NCBI GenBank assembly: GCA_018713005.1
Contig: DVFX01000023.1
Coordinates: forward strand, 1-7,220
DNA: 7,220 nt
Reading direction: 5' to 3'
Origin: Scatomorpha gallistercoris
GTDB taxonomy: Bacteria > Bacillota > Clostridia > Oscillospirales > Oscillospiraceae
The notes under the pieces were generated by a model. The model searched no databases, was not told where the DNA came from, and worked only from the letters and a program-made list of their open reading frames with translations. Made by a program: the position numbers and the translations under genes. The stretch's first letter is position 1. Each line of letters starts with the position of its first letter. Positions 1-5,315 of the stretch are shown piece by piece.

Positions 1-535
1 TGAAGGAGTCCTTTTTGTTTTTCTGGGACTTCTGCCTCGTCTTGTCCGCAAGCTCGACCGGGTTTTTGAGTATCAGGTCATTGGCCTGAGCCTTGCGCAT
101 GATCTGAAACATCATGCCACGGCATTTTGACGCCTGCGACTGGTGTTTCCCGTCCGCGGTCAGCTCGCGCAGGAAGGCCTCGACATCCGCGGCTTTGATG
201 CTCCTGAGCGGCATGGCTCCGAACGTTTTGTTCAGCGTCTTTAGCGTGTAGCCATAGCCCTCGTATGTGGTCGGGGAGACCTGATCCCTGTATCCGTCGT
301 ACCACGTCTGCGCCCACTCGGCGAAGGTCGGCTCCCGCTTTGTAACGTCCAGCCCGGAGTCAATCGCCGTCTGGTAGTCCTTGACCTTCTGCAAAACTTC
401 TCTCTGCGTCCTCGCGTAAAAGCTCTTGTATTTTCTCTTTCCGTTTGGCTGAAAGCCCGTCATAATCATACACTCCCAGAGGCCGTTCTGTCGTTTCCGC
501 AGAGCGCCCTCACCGTTGGAGCGTTTCTTTGGCAT
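1..535 (-). CDS. Tyrosine recombinase / integrase, N-terminal part (3' end outside window)
   Basis: The frame starts at ATG 535-533 and stays open for 178 codons to the window edge, so the catalytic domain lies to the left. AGGAGG sits about 7 nt before the ATG, which fixes the start. Residues 1-55 (MPKKRSNGEG start, then G-L-W-E-C and K-R-K-Y-K-S-F) match the basic, three-stranded arm-type DNA-binding domain of Tn916/phage-like integrases. Residues 69-160 (T-F-A-E-W start, S-P-T-T-Y-E-G-Y, P-L-R-S-I, final L-K-N-P-V) match the SAM-like core-binding domain. The catalytic R-H-R-Y residues would come later and cannot be checked. By family it should integrate and excise the element by site-specific recombination. 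It lies 50 bp downstream of the XRE gene on the same strand, so the two are probably co-transcribed. The visible part shows no lesion, unlike its neighbours. The family call is firm; the target site is unknown. Confidence 0.93.
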   Translation of the reverse strand, partial: MPKKRSNGEGALRKRQNGLWECMIMTGFQPNGKRKYKSFYARTQREVLQKVKDYQTAIDSGLDVTKREPTFAEWAQTWYDGYRDQVSPTTYEGYGYTLKTLNKTFGAMPLRSIKAADVEAFLRELTADGKHQSQASKCRGMMFQIMRKAQANDLILKNPVELADKTRQKSQKNKKDSF

Positions 536-585
536 AGGTGTCCTCCTTTGGATTTTGTTTTATTGAGAAAGGCCGAGCCGCTTGC

Positions 586-1434
586 TCACTCGTCCTGTTC
601 TGACTTGTCAGAGAAGTCATCATCAGAATAAGCTTCGTCTTCATCTTCGGAATAATCTCCGTTGTTTTCCCACATCCTGCTTTGATCTTTGTTTTTCAGT
701 ATTGGGTTGTAGATGTTGCCACTTACAAACATTTGATATTCTTCTCCCGTTTCGGGGTCTTCGGTCGGGAAATCTCGAACTATAGCTTTAAGTAAATCAC
801 TTGCGCGCTGTAAGTAGACCTCTACCATTTCGCCGACAGGGGCGCAGGCCTCTCCGATGGCGAACAACATGGCTCGGCAGCCGCCTATTTCAAGATTGCT
901 CGCTTCGTCAACTGATTTCGGGTCAAAACGAGCGGCTGCTATCTTAAACTGATAGGCTTCACATATCAGCAGCATCAATTCTTTGAAACGGCTGTCTTCA
1001 CATATAAGATTGAACGACTCTTTCGGTGAGAAAGGAAATTTTATGTGGCCGCTATGGTTGAGCAGCTGTATGAAATCTAAATCATCAAGCGCCTGCGCAG
1101 CCTTCTCCGAATACCCCATCTCCTCAATGGTCAGTCTTTCGTCCTCGGCGCGGCGGTAATTCGTCTGGCAGAGCAGATAGTCGCAGCTCACGCCGAAAAT
1201 GTCGCAGAGCCGCACTATGTTCTTCGCGTCAGGCACCGTGTCGCCCGTCTCGTAAAGGCTGATTGTGGATTTGGAGCACTTGAGCAAATCCGCTAGCTTC
1301 TGCTGCGTCAGCCCCTTCTCCTGGCGCAGACTCGCCAGCCTGCGGGCGAACAGGCAGTTGCGGTTTGCCTCCGCGCGGTTTTCTATGCCGTACTCCTCGG
1401 CCTCTTTCGGCGTGACCGGAAAGTCGGCACCACC
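586..1434 (-). CDS. XRE-family HTH repressor-like regulator, start codon missing
   Basis: The open frame runs from just inside a TAG (1437-1435) to TGA 588-586. The region around 1345-1230 encodes a standard XRE/Cro-CI helix-turn-helix: L-R-Q-E-K-G-L-T-Q-Q-K-L-A-D-L-L, then S-K-S-T-I-S-L-Y-E-T-G recognition helix, followed by P-D-A-K-N-I-V-R-L-C-D-I-F-G-V-S-C-D-Y-L-L. The C-terminal part is an unrecognised helical region ending in a very acidic tail of about 23 residues. No ATG, GTG or TTG lies in frame between the TAG and TTG 1287-1285. That TTG falls inside the HTH with no good Shine-Dalgarno, so it would give a crippled protein. The ATG may be lost to a small deletion or indel near 1425-1435, or start could be non-standard (ATA 1386-1384). 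On such elements this protein normally represses the divergent excision and replication genes. The C-terminal half is much more AT-rich than the HTH half. Confidence 0.8.
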   Translation of the reverse strand, partial: GGADFPVTPKEAEEYGIENRAEANRNCLFARRLASLRQEKGLTQQKLADLLKCSKSTISLYETGDTVPDAKNIVRLCDIFGVSCDYLLCQTNYRRAEDERLTIEEMGYSEKAAQALDDLDFIQLLNHSGHIKFPFSPKESFNLICEDSRFKELMLLICEAYQFKIAAARFDPKSVDEASNLEIGGCRAMLFAIGEACAPVGEMVEVYLQRASDLLKAIVRDFPTEDPETGEEYQMFVSGNIYNPILKNKDQSRMWENNGDYSEDEDEAYSDDDFSDKSEQDE

Positions 1435-1450
1435 CTATTCTTGAAATAGG
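1434..1450. repeat. 17-bp inverted repeat between the divergent regulator and excisionase-like genes
   Basis: CCTATT-CTTGA-AATAGG has perfect 6-bp arms and a 5-nt centre. It is the only dyad seen between the XRE frame and the rightward HTH gene, so it is a plausible operator for the XRE protein (inference). The right arm contains the AGG that serves as Shine-Dalgarno for the rightward gene, so an RNA hairpin could also mask that site. A 6-bp dyad is short and may be chance. Confidence 0.4.
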
Positions 1451-1452
1451 TA

Positions 1453-1667
1453 ATGTCCATGACCAACGAACCCTACAACAACCTGCCGGACATCTCAACG
1501 CGAATATGCTCGCGGAGACGCTTGGCATCTCGCGTGCGGGTGCGTATCAGCTGCTCAACTCGGCAGACTTCCCGACGCTGCAAATAGGCAAGCGGAAGCT
1601 CATGCCGAAGGACAAGTTGATTGCGTGGATAGAACGGCACACGGGAGGTGACGCCTTTGCCTGCTGA
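1453..1667 (+). pseudogene. Excisionase-like HTH protein, 1-nt frameshift
   Basis: Translation from ATG 1453 (or the in-frame ATG 1459) gives M-S-M-T-N-E-P-Y-N-N-L-P-D-I, the usual N-terminus of small excisionase-like HTH proteins on Clostridial elements. It then loses the pattern. The next frame, from about 1497, resumes it exactly: N-A-N-M-L-A-E-T-L-G-I-S-R-A-G-A-Y-Q-L-L, then F-P-T-L-Q-I-G-K-R and P-K-D-K-L-I-A-W-I-E-R, ending at TGA 1665-1667. Restoring one base near 1491-1496 gives one protein of about 71 residues, normal for the family. AGG at 1448-1450 is a modest ribosome site. The family is a winged-HTH or MerR-like DNA-binding fold that usually directs excision or regulates the adjacent replication gene. 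As read, translation ends early at TAG. ATG 1506 could restart without the N-terminus but has no Shine-Dalgarno. The stop overlaps the next gene's start region, so the two are translationally coupled. Confidence 0.8.
1643..1659 (+). promoter_or_regulatory. Ribosome binding site that favours a TTG start for the ATPase
   Basis: GGGAGGTG (1643-1650) lies 8 nt before TTG 1657-1659. The longer alternative, GTG 1648-1650, sits inside this Shine-Dalgarno and could not use it. TTG 1657 is therefore the better start. It lies inside the end of the excisionase-like gene (stop 1665-1667). Confidence 0.7.
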
Positions 1668-3021
1668 GCTGGAAAAAGAAAACGCTGCCCCGAATGCATC
1701 TGTTGGCGCAGATGCGGGACAGCAGTTCTTAAATAAGTACGACAACAATATACCAGACGCGGGCGCAGAAAGCAACGAAAATTTTGACGAACTTAAAAAG
1801 AAACTGCGGCGTATGCAAGACCCGGCGTACCTACCGACGGTGACAATGACGGAGCTGTACGACACGGTCTACGAGAGCAAGCCGCCCGTGATCGACGGTC
1901 TGTTCCAAAACGGAACGTACATATTCGCAGGTGCGCCCAAGGTCGGCAAGTCGTTCCTGATGGCGCAGCTCGCGTACCACGTTGCTACCGGCAAGCCGCT
2001 GTGGGGCTACGAGGTTCATCAGGGGACGGTGCTCTATCTCGCGCTCGAAGACGACTATGGTCGCTTGCAGGGTAGAATGTCGCGGATGTTCGGCGTTGGC
2101 GCTGAAGGCAGTGTGTTCTTCTCGGTACAGGCTAAACTGCTTTCCGACGGGCTTGACGGCCAGCTAGAATATTTCGTACGCGAGCACCCGGATACGCGGC
2201 TCATCATCATTGACACGCTGCAAAAGGTGCGGGAGGCGTCGAGGGACTACAGCTATAGCAGCGACTACGAGCTTGTGACGCGATTAAAATCATTTGCGGA
2301 CAAGCACAAGCTCTGCGTGCAGGCGGTACATCACACGAGAAAGCAGGCCGCAGGAGACTGCTTCGAGATGCTATCGGGGACAAACGGGCTGCTGGGCTGT
2401 GCCGACGGCGCGCTGCTGATGCGCAAGGAAAAGCGCACCGACCTCACGGCAACGCTGGATGTGGTCGGGCGCGACCAGCCAGATCAGCGGCTGCATATTG
2501 TGAAAGAGCGTGACAGCCTTGTGTGGAACCTTGAGAGCGCCGAGACAGAGTTGTGGAAGAAGCCACCCGACGCGGTGCTCGATTCTGTGAGAAGACTTGT
2601 AGAAGAGCGCGGCGGTCACTGGGAGGGAAGCCCCTCGGAGCTGGCGCTCGCGCTGGGTTCGGACATGGCGGTCAACAGGCTGACGCGGCATTTGAACGTG
2701 AATGCAGGCCGACTGCTCAACGAGTATTCGGCACGAGGGACGGCGCATCATGCTGACCGGCGCTGTTATAGTCGGGGAATCGGAAAGCGCGACGCTTGCG
2801 ACGGTTGCAACGATAGCCTGAGCACTGCCAATTTAACCGTCGCAACCGTTGCAACCGTCGCGGAGGATAAAATTAGCGCCCGCAGGACGCGCCGCCGAAA
2901 AACCTCCCGACCGCGAGGCCGGGAGGTTTTGAGTTTTCAGGGCTTGGGATGCAATTCCAACAAGGCGTTTTTTGAGTGTGTATATACGCACTCATTGCCT
3001 CGCGGCAGCATAAGGGTCTGA
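1657..3021 (+). CDS. RepA-like AAA/RecA-fold ATPase (AAA_25 type), C-terminus frameshifted
   Basis: From TTG 1657 the frame as read runs to TGA 3021. Visible motifs are Walker A G-A-P-K-V-G-K-S at residues 92-99, an acidic L-A-L-E-D-D at about 128-133, Walker B L-I-I-I-D-T at 182-187, V-H-H-T-R-K at 224-229 and S-G-T-N-G-L-L-G just after. This is the hexameric RecA-like fold of RepA/RSF1010-type helicases and related element ATPases. Residues 305-357 look like the usual C-terminal winged-helix region, ending L-N-V-N-A-G-R-L-L-N-E-Y. Family members then continue with a tail containing T-H-(E/A)-G-R-(R/Q)-I. Here that tail is in the next frame (2732-2821), so the residues after about 2727 are probably not the original ones and the frame runs on through a terminator. 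Proposed role: DNA unwinding for replication of the excised element. The ATPase core is complete, so the protein could still be active. The ATPase call is firm; the replication role is inferred. Confidence 0.85.
   Translation: MPAELEKENAAPNASVGADAGQQFLNKYDNNIPDAGAESNENFDELKKKLRRMQDPAYLPTVTMTELYDTVYESKPPVIDGLFQNGTYIFAGAPKVGKSFLMAQLAYHVATGKPLWGYEVHQGTVLYLALEDDYGRLQGRMSRMFGVGAEGSVFFSVQAKLLSDGLDGQLEYFVREHPDTRLIIIDTLQKVREASRDYSYSSDYELVTRLKSFADKHKLCVQAVHHTRKQAAGDCFEMLSGTNGLLGCADGALLMRKEKRTDLTATLDVVGRDQPDQRLHIVKERDSLVWNLESAETELWKKPPDAVLDSVRRLVEERGGHWEGSPSELALALGSDMAVNRLTRHLNVNAGRLLNEYSARGTAHHADRRCYSRGIGKRDACDGCNDSLSTANLTVATVATVAEDKISARRTRRRKTSRPRGREVLSFQGLGCNSNKAFFECVYTHSLPRGSIRV
2732..2821 (+). other. 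Displaced C-terminal tail of the RepA-like ATPase in the +1 frame
   Basis: Read from CAC 2732, this frame gives H-E-G-R-R-I-M-L-T-G-A-V-I-V and ends A-T-L-A-T-V-A-T-I-A at TGA 2819-2821. H-E-G-R-R-I matches the tail expected after N-E-Y in this ATPase family. The original gene therefore probably ended at 2821, at about 390 residues. The break lies at 2725-2732. It may be one extra T, or a short deletion removing the I-R-Y-E-N-S-R-T-like stretch that normally follows N-E-Y. Confidence 0.7.
2798..2861. repeat. Iteron-like 9-bp repeats in inverted orientation, candidate origin
   Basis: Three head-to-tail 9-mers AACCGTCGC, AACCGTTGC and AACCGTCGC occupy 2835-2861. The opposite orientation occurs at 2798-2812: GCGACGGTT followed by GCAACG. 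The 15-bp segment 2798-2812 is the exact reverse complement of 2847-2861. A less GC-rich spacer (2813-2834) separates the arms. Direct plus inverted short repeats beside a RepA-type helicase gene are typical of a replication origin or initiator-binding site. A cruciform or an RNA hairpin is an alternative. Confidence 0.5.
2898..2934. terminator. Rho-independent, probably bidirectional terminator
   Basis: An 11-bp stem, AAAACCTCCCG (2899-2909) with CGGGAGGTTTT (2920-2930), encloses a 10-nt loop that can itself pair CC with GG. The run of A before and T after the stem suits termination on both strands. Rightward it would end the excisionase/ATPase transcript about 80 nt after the inferred original stop at 2821. 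This supports the view that the ATPase frame crossing it is an artefact of frameshift. Confidence 0.8.
2973..2994. repeat. 22-bp near-perfect palindrome
   Basis: TGAGTGTG-TATATA-CGCACTCA style dyad: the two 11-nt halves are complementary except for one pair (T2979 against G2988), centred on TATATA. It follows a run of six T. It could be an operator for a dimeric regulator, or a recombination or processing site. No consensus was recognised. Confidence 0.5.
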
Positions 3022-3031
3022 GATAAACGCT

Positions 3032-3061
3032 CAGGCCGGCGAGAAAATTCTCGCCGGCCTG
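3032..3061. terminator. Strong 30-bp hairpin, possible terminator without a clear U tract
   Basis: The 14-bp arms CAGGCCGGCGAGAA and TTCTCGCCGGCCTG flank a central AA, so the site is almost a perfect palindrome. It starts about 10 bp after the TGA of the extended ATPase frame. Downstream comes only GCTTTGCC on the + strand and AGCGTTTATC on the - strand, so the usual T tract is weak. It may act as a backup terminator insulating the next operon, as an mRNA 3'-end stabiliser, or as a protein-binding palindrome. Confidence 0.5.
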
Positions 3062-3148
3062 CTTTGCCATGCCGTTTTTGCGGTGGTTACGGGAATTTTC
3101 ATTTTGGGGGTTGACACAGTTTTGCAGGTTTGCTGCTGGTAGATATTG

Positions 3149-3177
3149 TTGACGCATTTGTGATGCAATGATACAAT
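3149..3177 (+). promoter_or_regulatory. Sigma-A type promoter for the HTH-module operon
   Basis: TTGACG (3149-3154), a 17-bp spacer and TACAAT (3172-3177) match the housekeeping consensus in 5 of 6 bases at each box. Transcription would start near 3184, giving a leader of about 28 nt before ATG 3212. It lies just after the terminator cluster, so this operon is probably expressed independently of the element genes. Confidence 0.75.
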
Positions 3178-3211
3178 CAAAAAAACGTGCAGTCCCGAAA
3201 AATAAGGACGG

Positions 3212-4129
3212 ATGAGCAGCATGGGAGAAAACATAGACAAAATACTTTTTGAAGAACAGCTTAACCGCCTGAGAGGCGACGAGGCCATACGAAAGAAACG
3301 CACGCGCGCCGTGCGCTGGGTGAAGGCACAGCTCGCGCTTGAGCTGCGGCGGGAGGCACCGGCGCGTTTCTCTCTCAGCAAGGAACAGTGGCTCCGGTTC
3401 AGGCGCGGAGAGGAACCGGGGTTCAACGCGGCGGCAGAGAAGCTGCTGAGTGACTTGAAGCTGCCAAAAGTCAGGCTGCGGCAGTACAGGGCGTTGAAAG
3501 CGCACGACAGGCGAATGGCCGCAAAACTGCTGTGGCGGGAACTGCTTGAGCGGGAACTTAAGGACTTCGGTAGCCGTGCCGGAATCCCCAATCCTACTTG
3601 GTGGCGCTTTATAAACGTCAAGACATACTCTCATCCCGAAACGGCGTCCAAAGTGATTTCCGCGCTCGGCCTCGGCGCTGCGGAGGAAGAAAAATTGAAA
3701 GCTCTGCTGCTGCGCGGCAAGTTTGAGGACGTGGAGCCATTGAAAAGGCCGGCGCGGGAGCACATAAAATCGCGCGGCTTGAACATTACGGAATTCCTTC
3801 GGCATTCGTATATCTCCCAGGACGCATGGGAACCGTTCCAGCCCAACGGCAGCGGGACGGTCAGCCAAGGCACGCTGCTGAAGCTCGCCGTCGGCCTCTC
3901 GCTGACGCCAGACAGGGCGTGGAGCTTCCTCGGGCTGGTGCAGAGCGGATTTTTCATGGAGTGCGATCTGCACGTCCTTACATATATGCACATTTCCTGC
4001 GCGCTGATGGGAGGAGAGGCAGACTACATACCTGAAGAACTTGCAGAGCTGCTGGACGAGTATTCCGAAGCGGGCAATTTCGCAAACCCATACCCGCCGG
4101 AGGCGCTTTGCCTGGATCAAAAAATTTAG
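3212..4129 (+). CDS. Unrecognised 305-aa protein with three degenerate HTH-like modules
   Basis: I do not recognise a named family. By eye the protein repeats a layout three times: a helix, a turn with a short helix containing W and F, a polar loop, then a helix ending in L-x-L. The copies are near residues 38-95 (S-L-S-K-E-Q-W-L-R-F, then A-A-E-K-L-L-S-D-L-K-L), 111-166 (A-G-I-P-N-P-T-W-W-R-F, then T-A-S-K-V-I-S-A-L-G-L) and 180-243 (Y-I-S-Q-D-A-W-E-P-F, then T-L-L-K-L-A-V-G-L-S-L). This resembles XRE-like HTH units in tandem, and the end (residues 234-285) resembles the helical tail found after such units in some Firmicutes regulators. The N-terminal 50 residues are basic. DNA binding is likely but inferred. 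ATG 3212 has AAGGA only 3 nt upstream; ATG 3221 is 12 nt from it, so the exact start is uncertain. A strong promoter precedes it, and it is the first gene of the operon-like set. Confidence 0.85.
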   Translation: MSSMGENIDKILFEEQLNRLRGDEAIRKKRTRAVRWVKAQLALELRREAPARFSLSKEQWLRFRRGEEPGFNAAAEKLLSDLKLPKVRLRQYRALKAHDRRMAAKLLWRELLERELKDFGSRAGIPNPTWWRFINVKTYSHPETASKVISALGLGAAEEEKLKALLLRGKFEDVEPLKRPAREHIKSRGLNITEFLRHSYISQDAWEPFQPNGSGTVSQGTLLKLAVGLSLTPDRAWSFLGLVQSGFFMECDLHVLTYMHISCALMGGEADYIPEELAELLDEYSEAGNFANPYPPEALCLDQKI

Positions 4130-4230
4130 CGCTATTTCACGCCGAGCGGTGTTTTTTCACAACGGGCTGTATTCAATTCACGCCGGAACTGCTATCCTTT
4201 GCTCACAGGGATAAACCTACGGGCAATTAA

Positions 4231-4247
4231 AAGGAGGCATTACGGTG
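4231..4247 (+). promoter_or_regulatory. Strong ribosome binding site that sets a GTG start
   Basis: AAGGAGG (4231-4237) is followed by a 7-nt spacer and GTG 4245-4247. No in-frame ATG upstream has comparable spacing, so the GTG start is well supported. The 115-bp gap before it shows no promoter close to consensus; a T run at 4152-4157 follows only a weak, bulged dyad. Confidence 0.75.
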
Positions 4248-5270
4248 AACAATACCAACTCTGCAATACTCGGAAGCGGCGACCATGTCCTGATATACTC
4301 CGCTGCGAGCAAGCTTGAAAACGGGCGTACGCTGTATGAAGTCATGACCGGCATGTGGACGCAAATCCGCGGCGCTGAGTCCGATCGGAGCCAGGCCAGT
4401 TTGGAGGCTCTGCGCATAATGCACCTTGTTGAGCGCTATACTCAGCTGCATGAAGGCGTTAGCGCAGACAGCGTCCGCGCAGCAGACGTCTACATTGACA
4501 GCTTTGACAGCCTCGCCGAAGCCGAATGGGCCATGAGGCAGATATTGAGGGGACTTAATCCGGAAAAGAACAGGGACGTGTCCACAGACGGCAACATCAT
4601 GGTCTTTGCGCGGGAAGCAGGTGCGACGGACAGATATGATCTGATGTCCTATAATGAGCTGCGCGAGGAACTCATAAGCCGGCTGAGCAGGCTGAACATG
4701 TCCTATAAGGGTATGACAAGGCTGTTCAAGCTCGTCAGAGGTGCCGACTATTCGGCCGCGGCCGCGGCCTTCGGGCGGGACGGCTACGAGCTCAAGTGCC
4801 TGACCGCCATGCACATGTACCTCAGCAACCCGGGCATGAGCATAGAGCAGGCGGCCATGAACGCATGTTACGGGGTCGATTTTCAGGCCGTGTGCGACGC
4901 TGTCAACATTGGCCGGGTCACCGCCTCTTCGGCGTCGTGCATACTTCTCGTAAGCGCAGTGCCCTTTGCCTTTATGGCGCTTAATCTGATAGCTTCCTCA
5001 ACGACCATAGGCTCGCTCGTGCTTTCCTGCGGCGTAATTGCACTGACCGCCAGCGCGCTCTGCCAGCTCTACGAATATCTGCCGGAGGCCGCCGGCGCAA
5101 CCGGCATTACCCTCGTCAATCTCGTAAAGAAGGGCGCGGAGACCGTTGAACGCGGCTGGGAGCGCCTGTGCGAGAGCCTTGAGCGCAACGGCGACTACGA
5201 CTATGACGACGACTATATTGGTGAGGAAGAGGACGAAGCGGCGTTTGCCGACCCGGACTATCCTTTTTGA
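4245..5270 (+). CDS. Unrecognised 341-aa membrane protein, two TM helices and acidic C-tail
   Basis: No family recognised. Residues 1-225 are soluble and mostly helical, with no signal peptide at the start. Two hydrophobic segments follow, about residues 228-251 (S-A-S-C-I-L-L-V-S-A-V-P-F-A-F-M-A-L-N-L) and 253-276 (T-I-G-S-L-V-L-S-C-G-V-I-A-L-T-A-S-A-L), separated by only a few residues. This suggests a helical hairpin with both ends in the cytoplasm. A short amphipathic stretch (284-313) comes next, then a very acidic tail (317-341, D-Y-D-Y-D-D-D-Y and E-E-E-D-E). A region at 170-210 (A-A-A-A-A-F, then M-S-I-E-Q-A-A) might be another small helical domain. It lies 115 bp after the HTH-module gene and 45 bp before the Hsp70-like gene. 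The inferred role is a membrane anchor or partner whose cytoplasmic domain meets the Hsp70-like protein. Function unknown. Confidence 0.85.
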   Translation: MNNTNSAILGSGDHVLIYSAASKLENGRTLYEVMTGMWTQIRGAESDRSQASLEALRIMHLVERYTQLHEGVSADSVRAADVYIDSFDSLAEAEWAMRQILRGLNPEKNRDVSTDGNIMVFAREAGATDRYDLMSYNELREELISRLSRLNMSYKGMTRLFKLVRGADYSAAAAAFGRDGYELKCLTAMHMYLSNPGMSIEQAAMNACYGVDFQAVCDAVNIGRVTASSASCILLVSAVPFAFMALNLIASSTTIGSLVLSCGVIALTASALCQLYEYLPEAAGATGITLVNLVKKGAETVERGWERLCESLERNGDYDYDDDYIGEEEDEAAFADPDYPF

Positions 5271-5315
5271 GCTGGACACAATTCGCAACTGACATAAGCG
5301 GGAGGAGCGGCGGCT

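Larger units (their letters stand above)
2822..3211. other. Mainly non-coding spacer between the ATPase and the HTH-module operon
   Basis: If the ATPase originally ended at 2821, these 390 bp hold no convincing gene. They hold the right half of the iteron-like array, a bidirectional hairpin terminator, a 22-bp near-palindrome, a 30-bp strong hairpin and the promoter of the next operon. A 65-codon leftward frame (ATG 3070-3068, stop near 2873) exists, but it has no ribosome site and its codons run through both hairpins. No tRNA-like fold was seen. Confidence 0.6.

Noticed and set aside
78..317. 79-codon leftward frame inside the integrase
   Set aside because: It is out of frame with the integrase, whose own reading frame has clear domains and a good start.
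1506..1508. ATG 1506 as true start of the excisionase-like gene
   Set aside because: No Shine-Dalgarno, and the family N-terminus M-T-N-E-P-Y-N-N-L-P is present just upstream in the other frame.
1229..1528. 99-codon leftward frame over the regulator start
   Set aside because: Another frame of the XRE gene with no family pattern. Its ATG 1460 could mark the lost N-terminus only with an extra indel, which I could not confirm.
2873..3070. 65-codon leftward frame starting at ATG 3070-3068
   Set aside because: No Shine-Dalgarno, and most codons come from the palindromes and terminator. Kept only as a note.
3111..3139. TTGACA at 3111 as the main promoter
   Set aside because: At 17 bp spacing the -10 would be TGCTGG; the nearest TAGATA is at 23 bp. 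The TTGACG-TACAAT pair is far better.
2873..4120. 415-codon leftward open frame
   Set aside because: It lies opposite the HTH-module gene and the two hairpins, has odd composition rich in R, Q, F and C, and has no ribosome site; the + strand gene with a promoter explains the region.
4227..4814. 195-codon leftward frame
   Set aside because: It is the antisense shadow of the 341-aa gene, which has a strong ribosome site and membrane segments.
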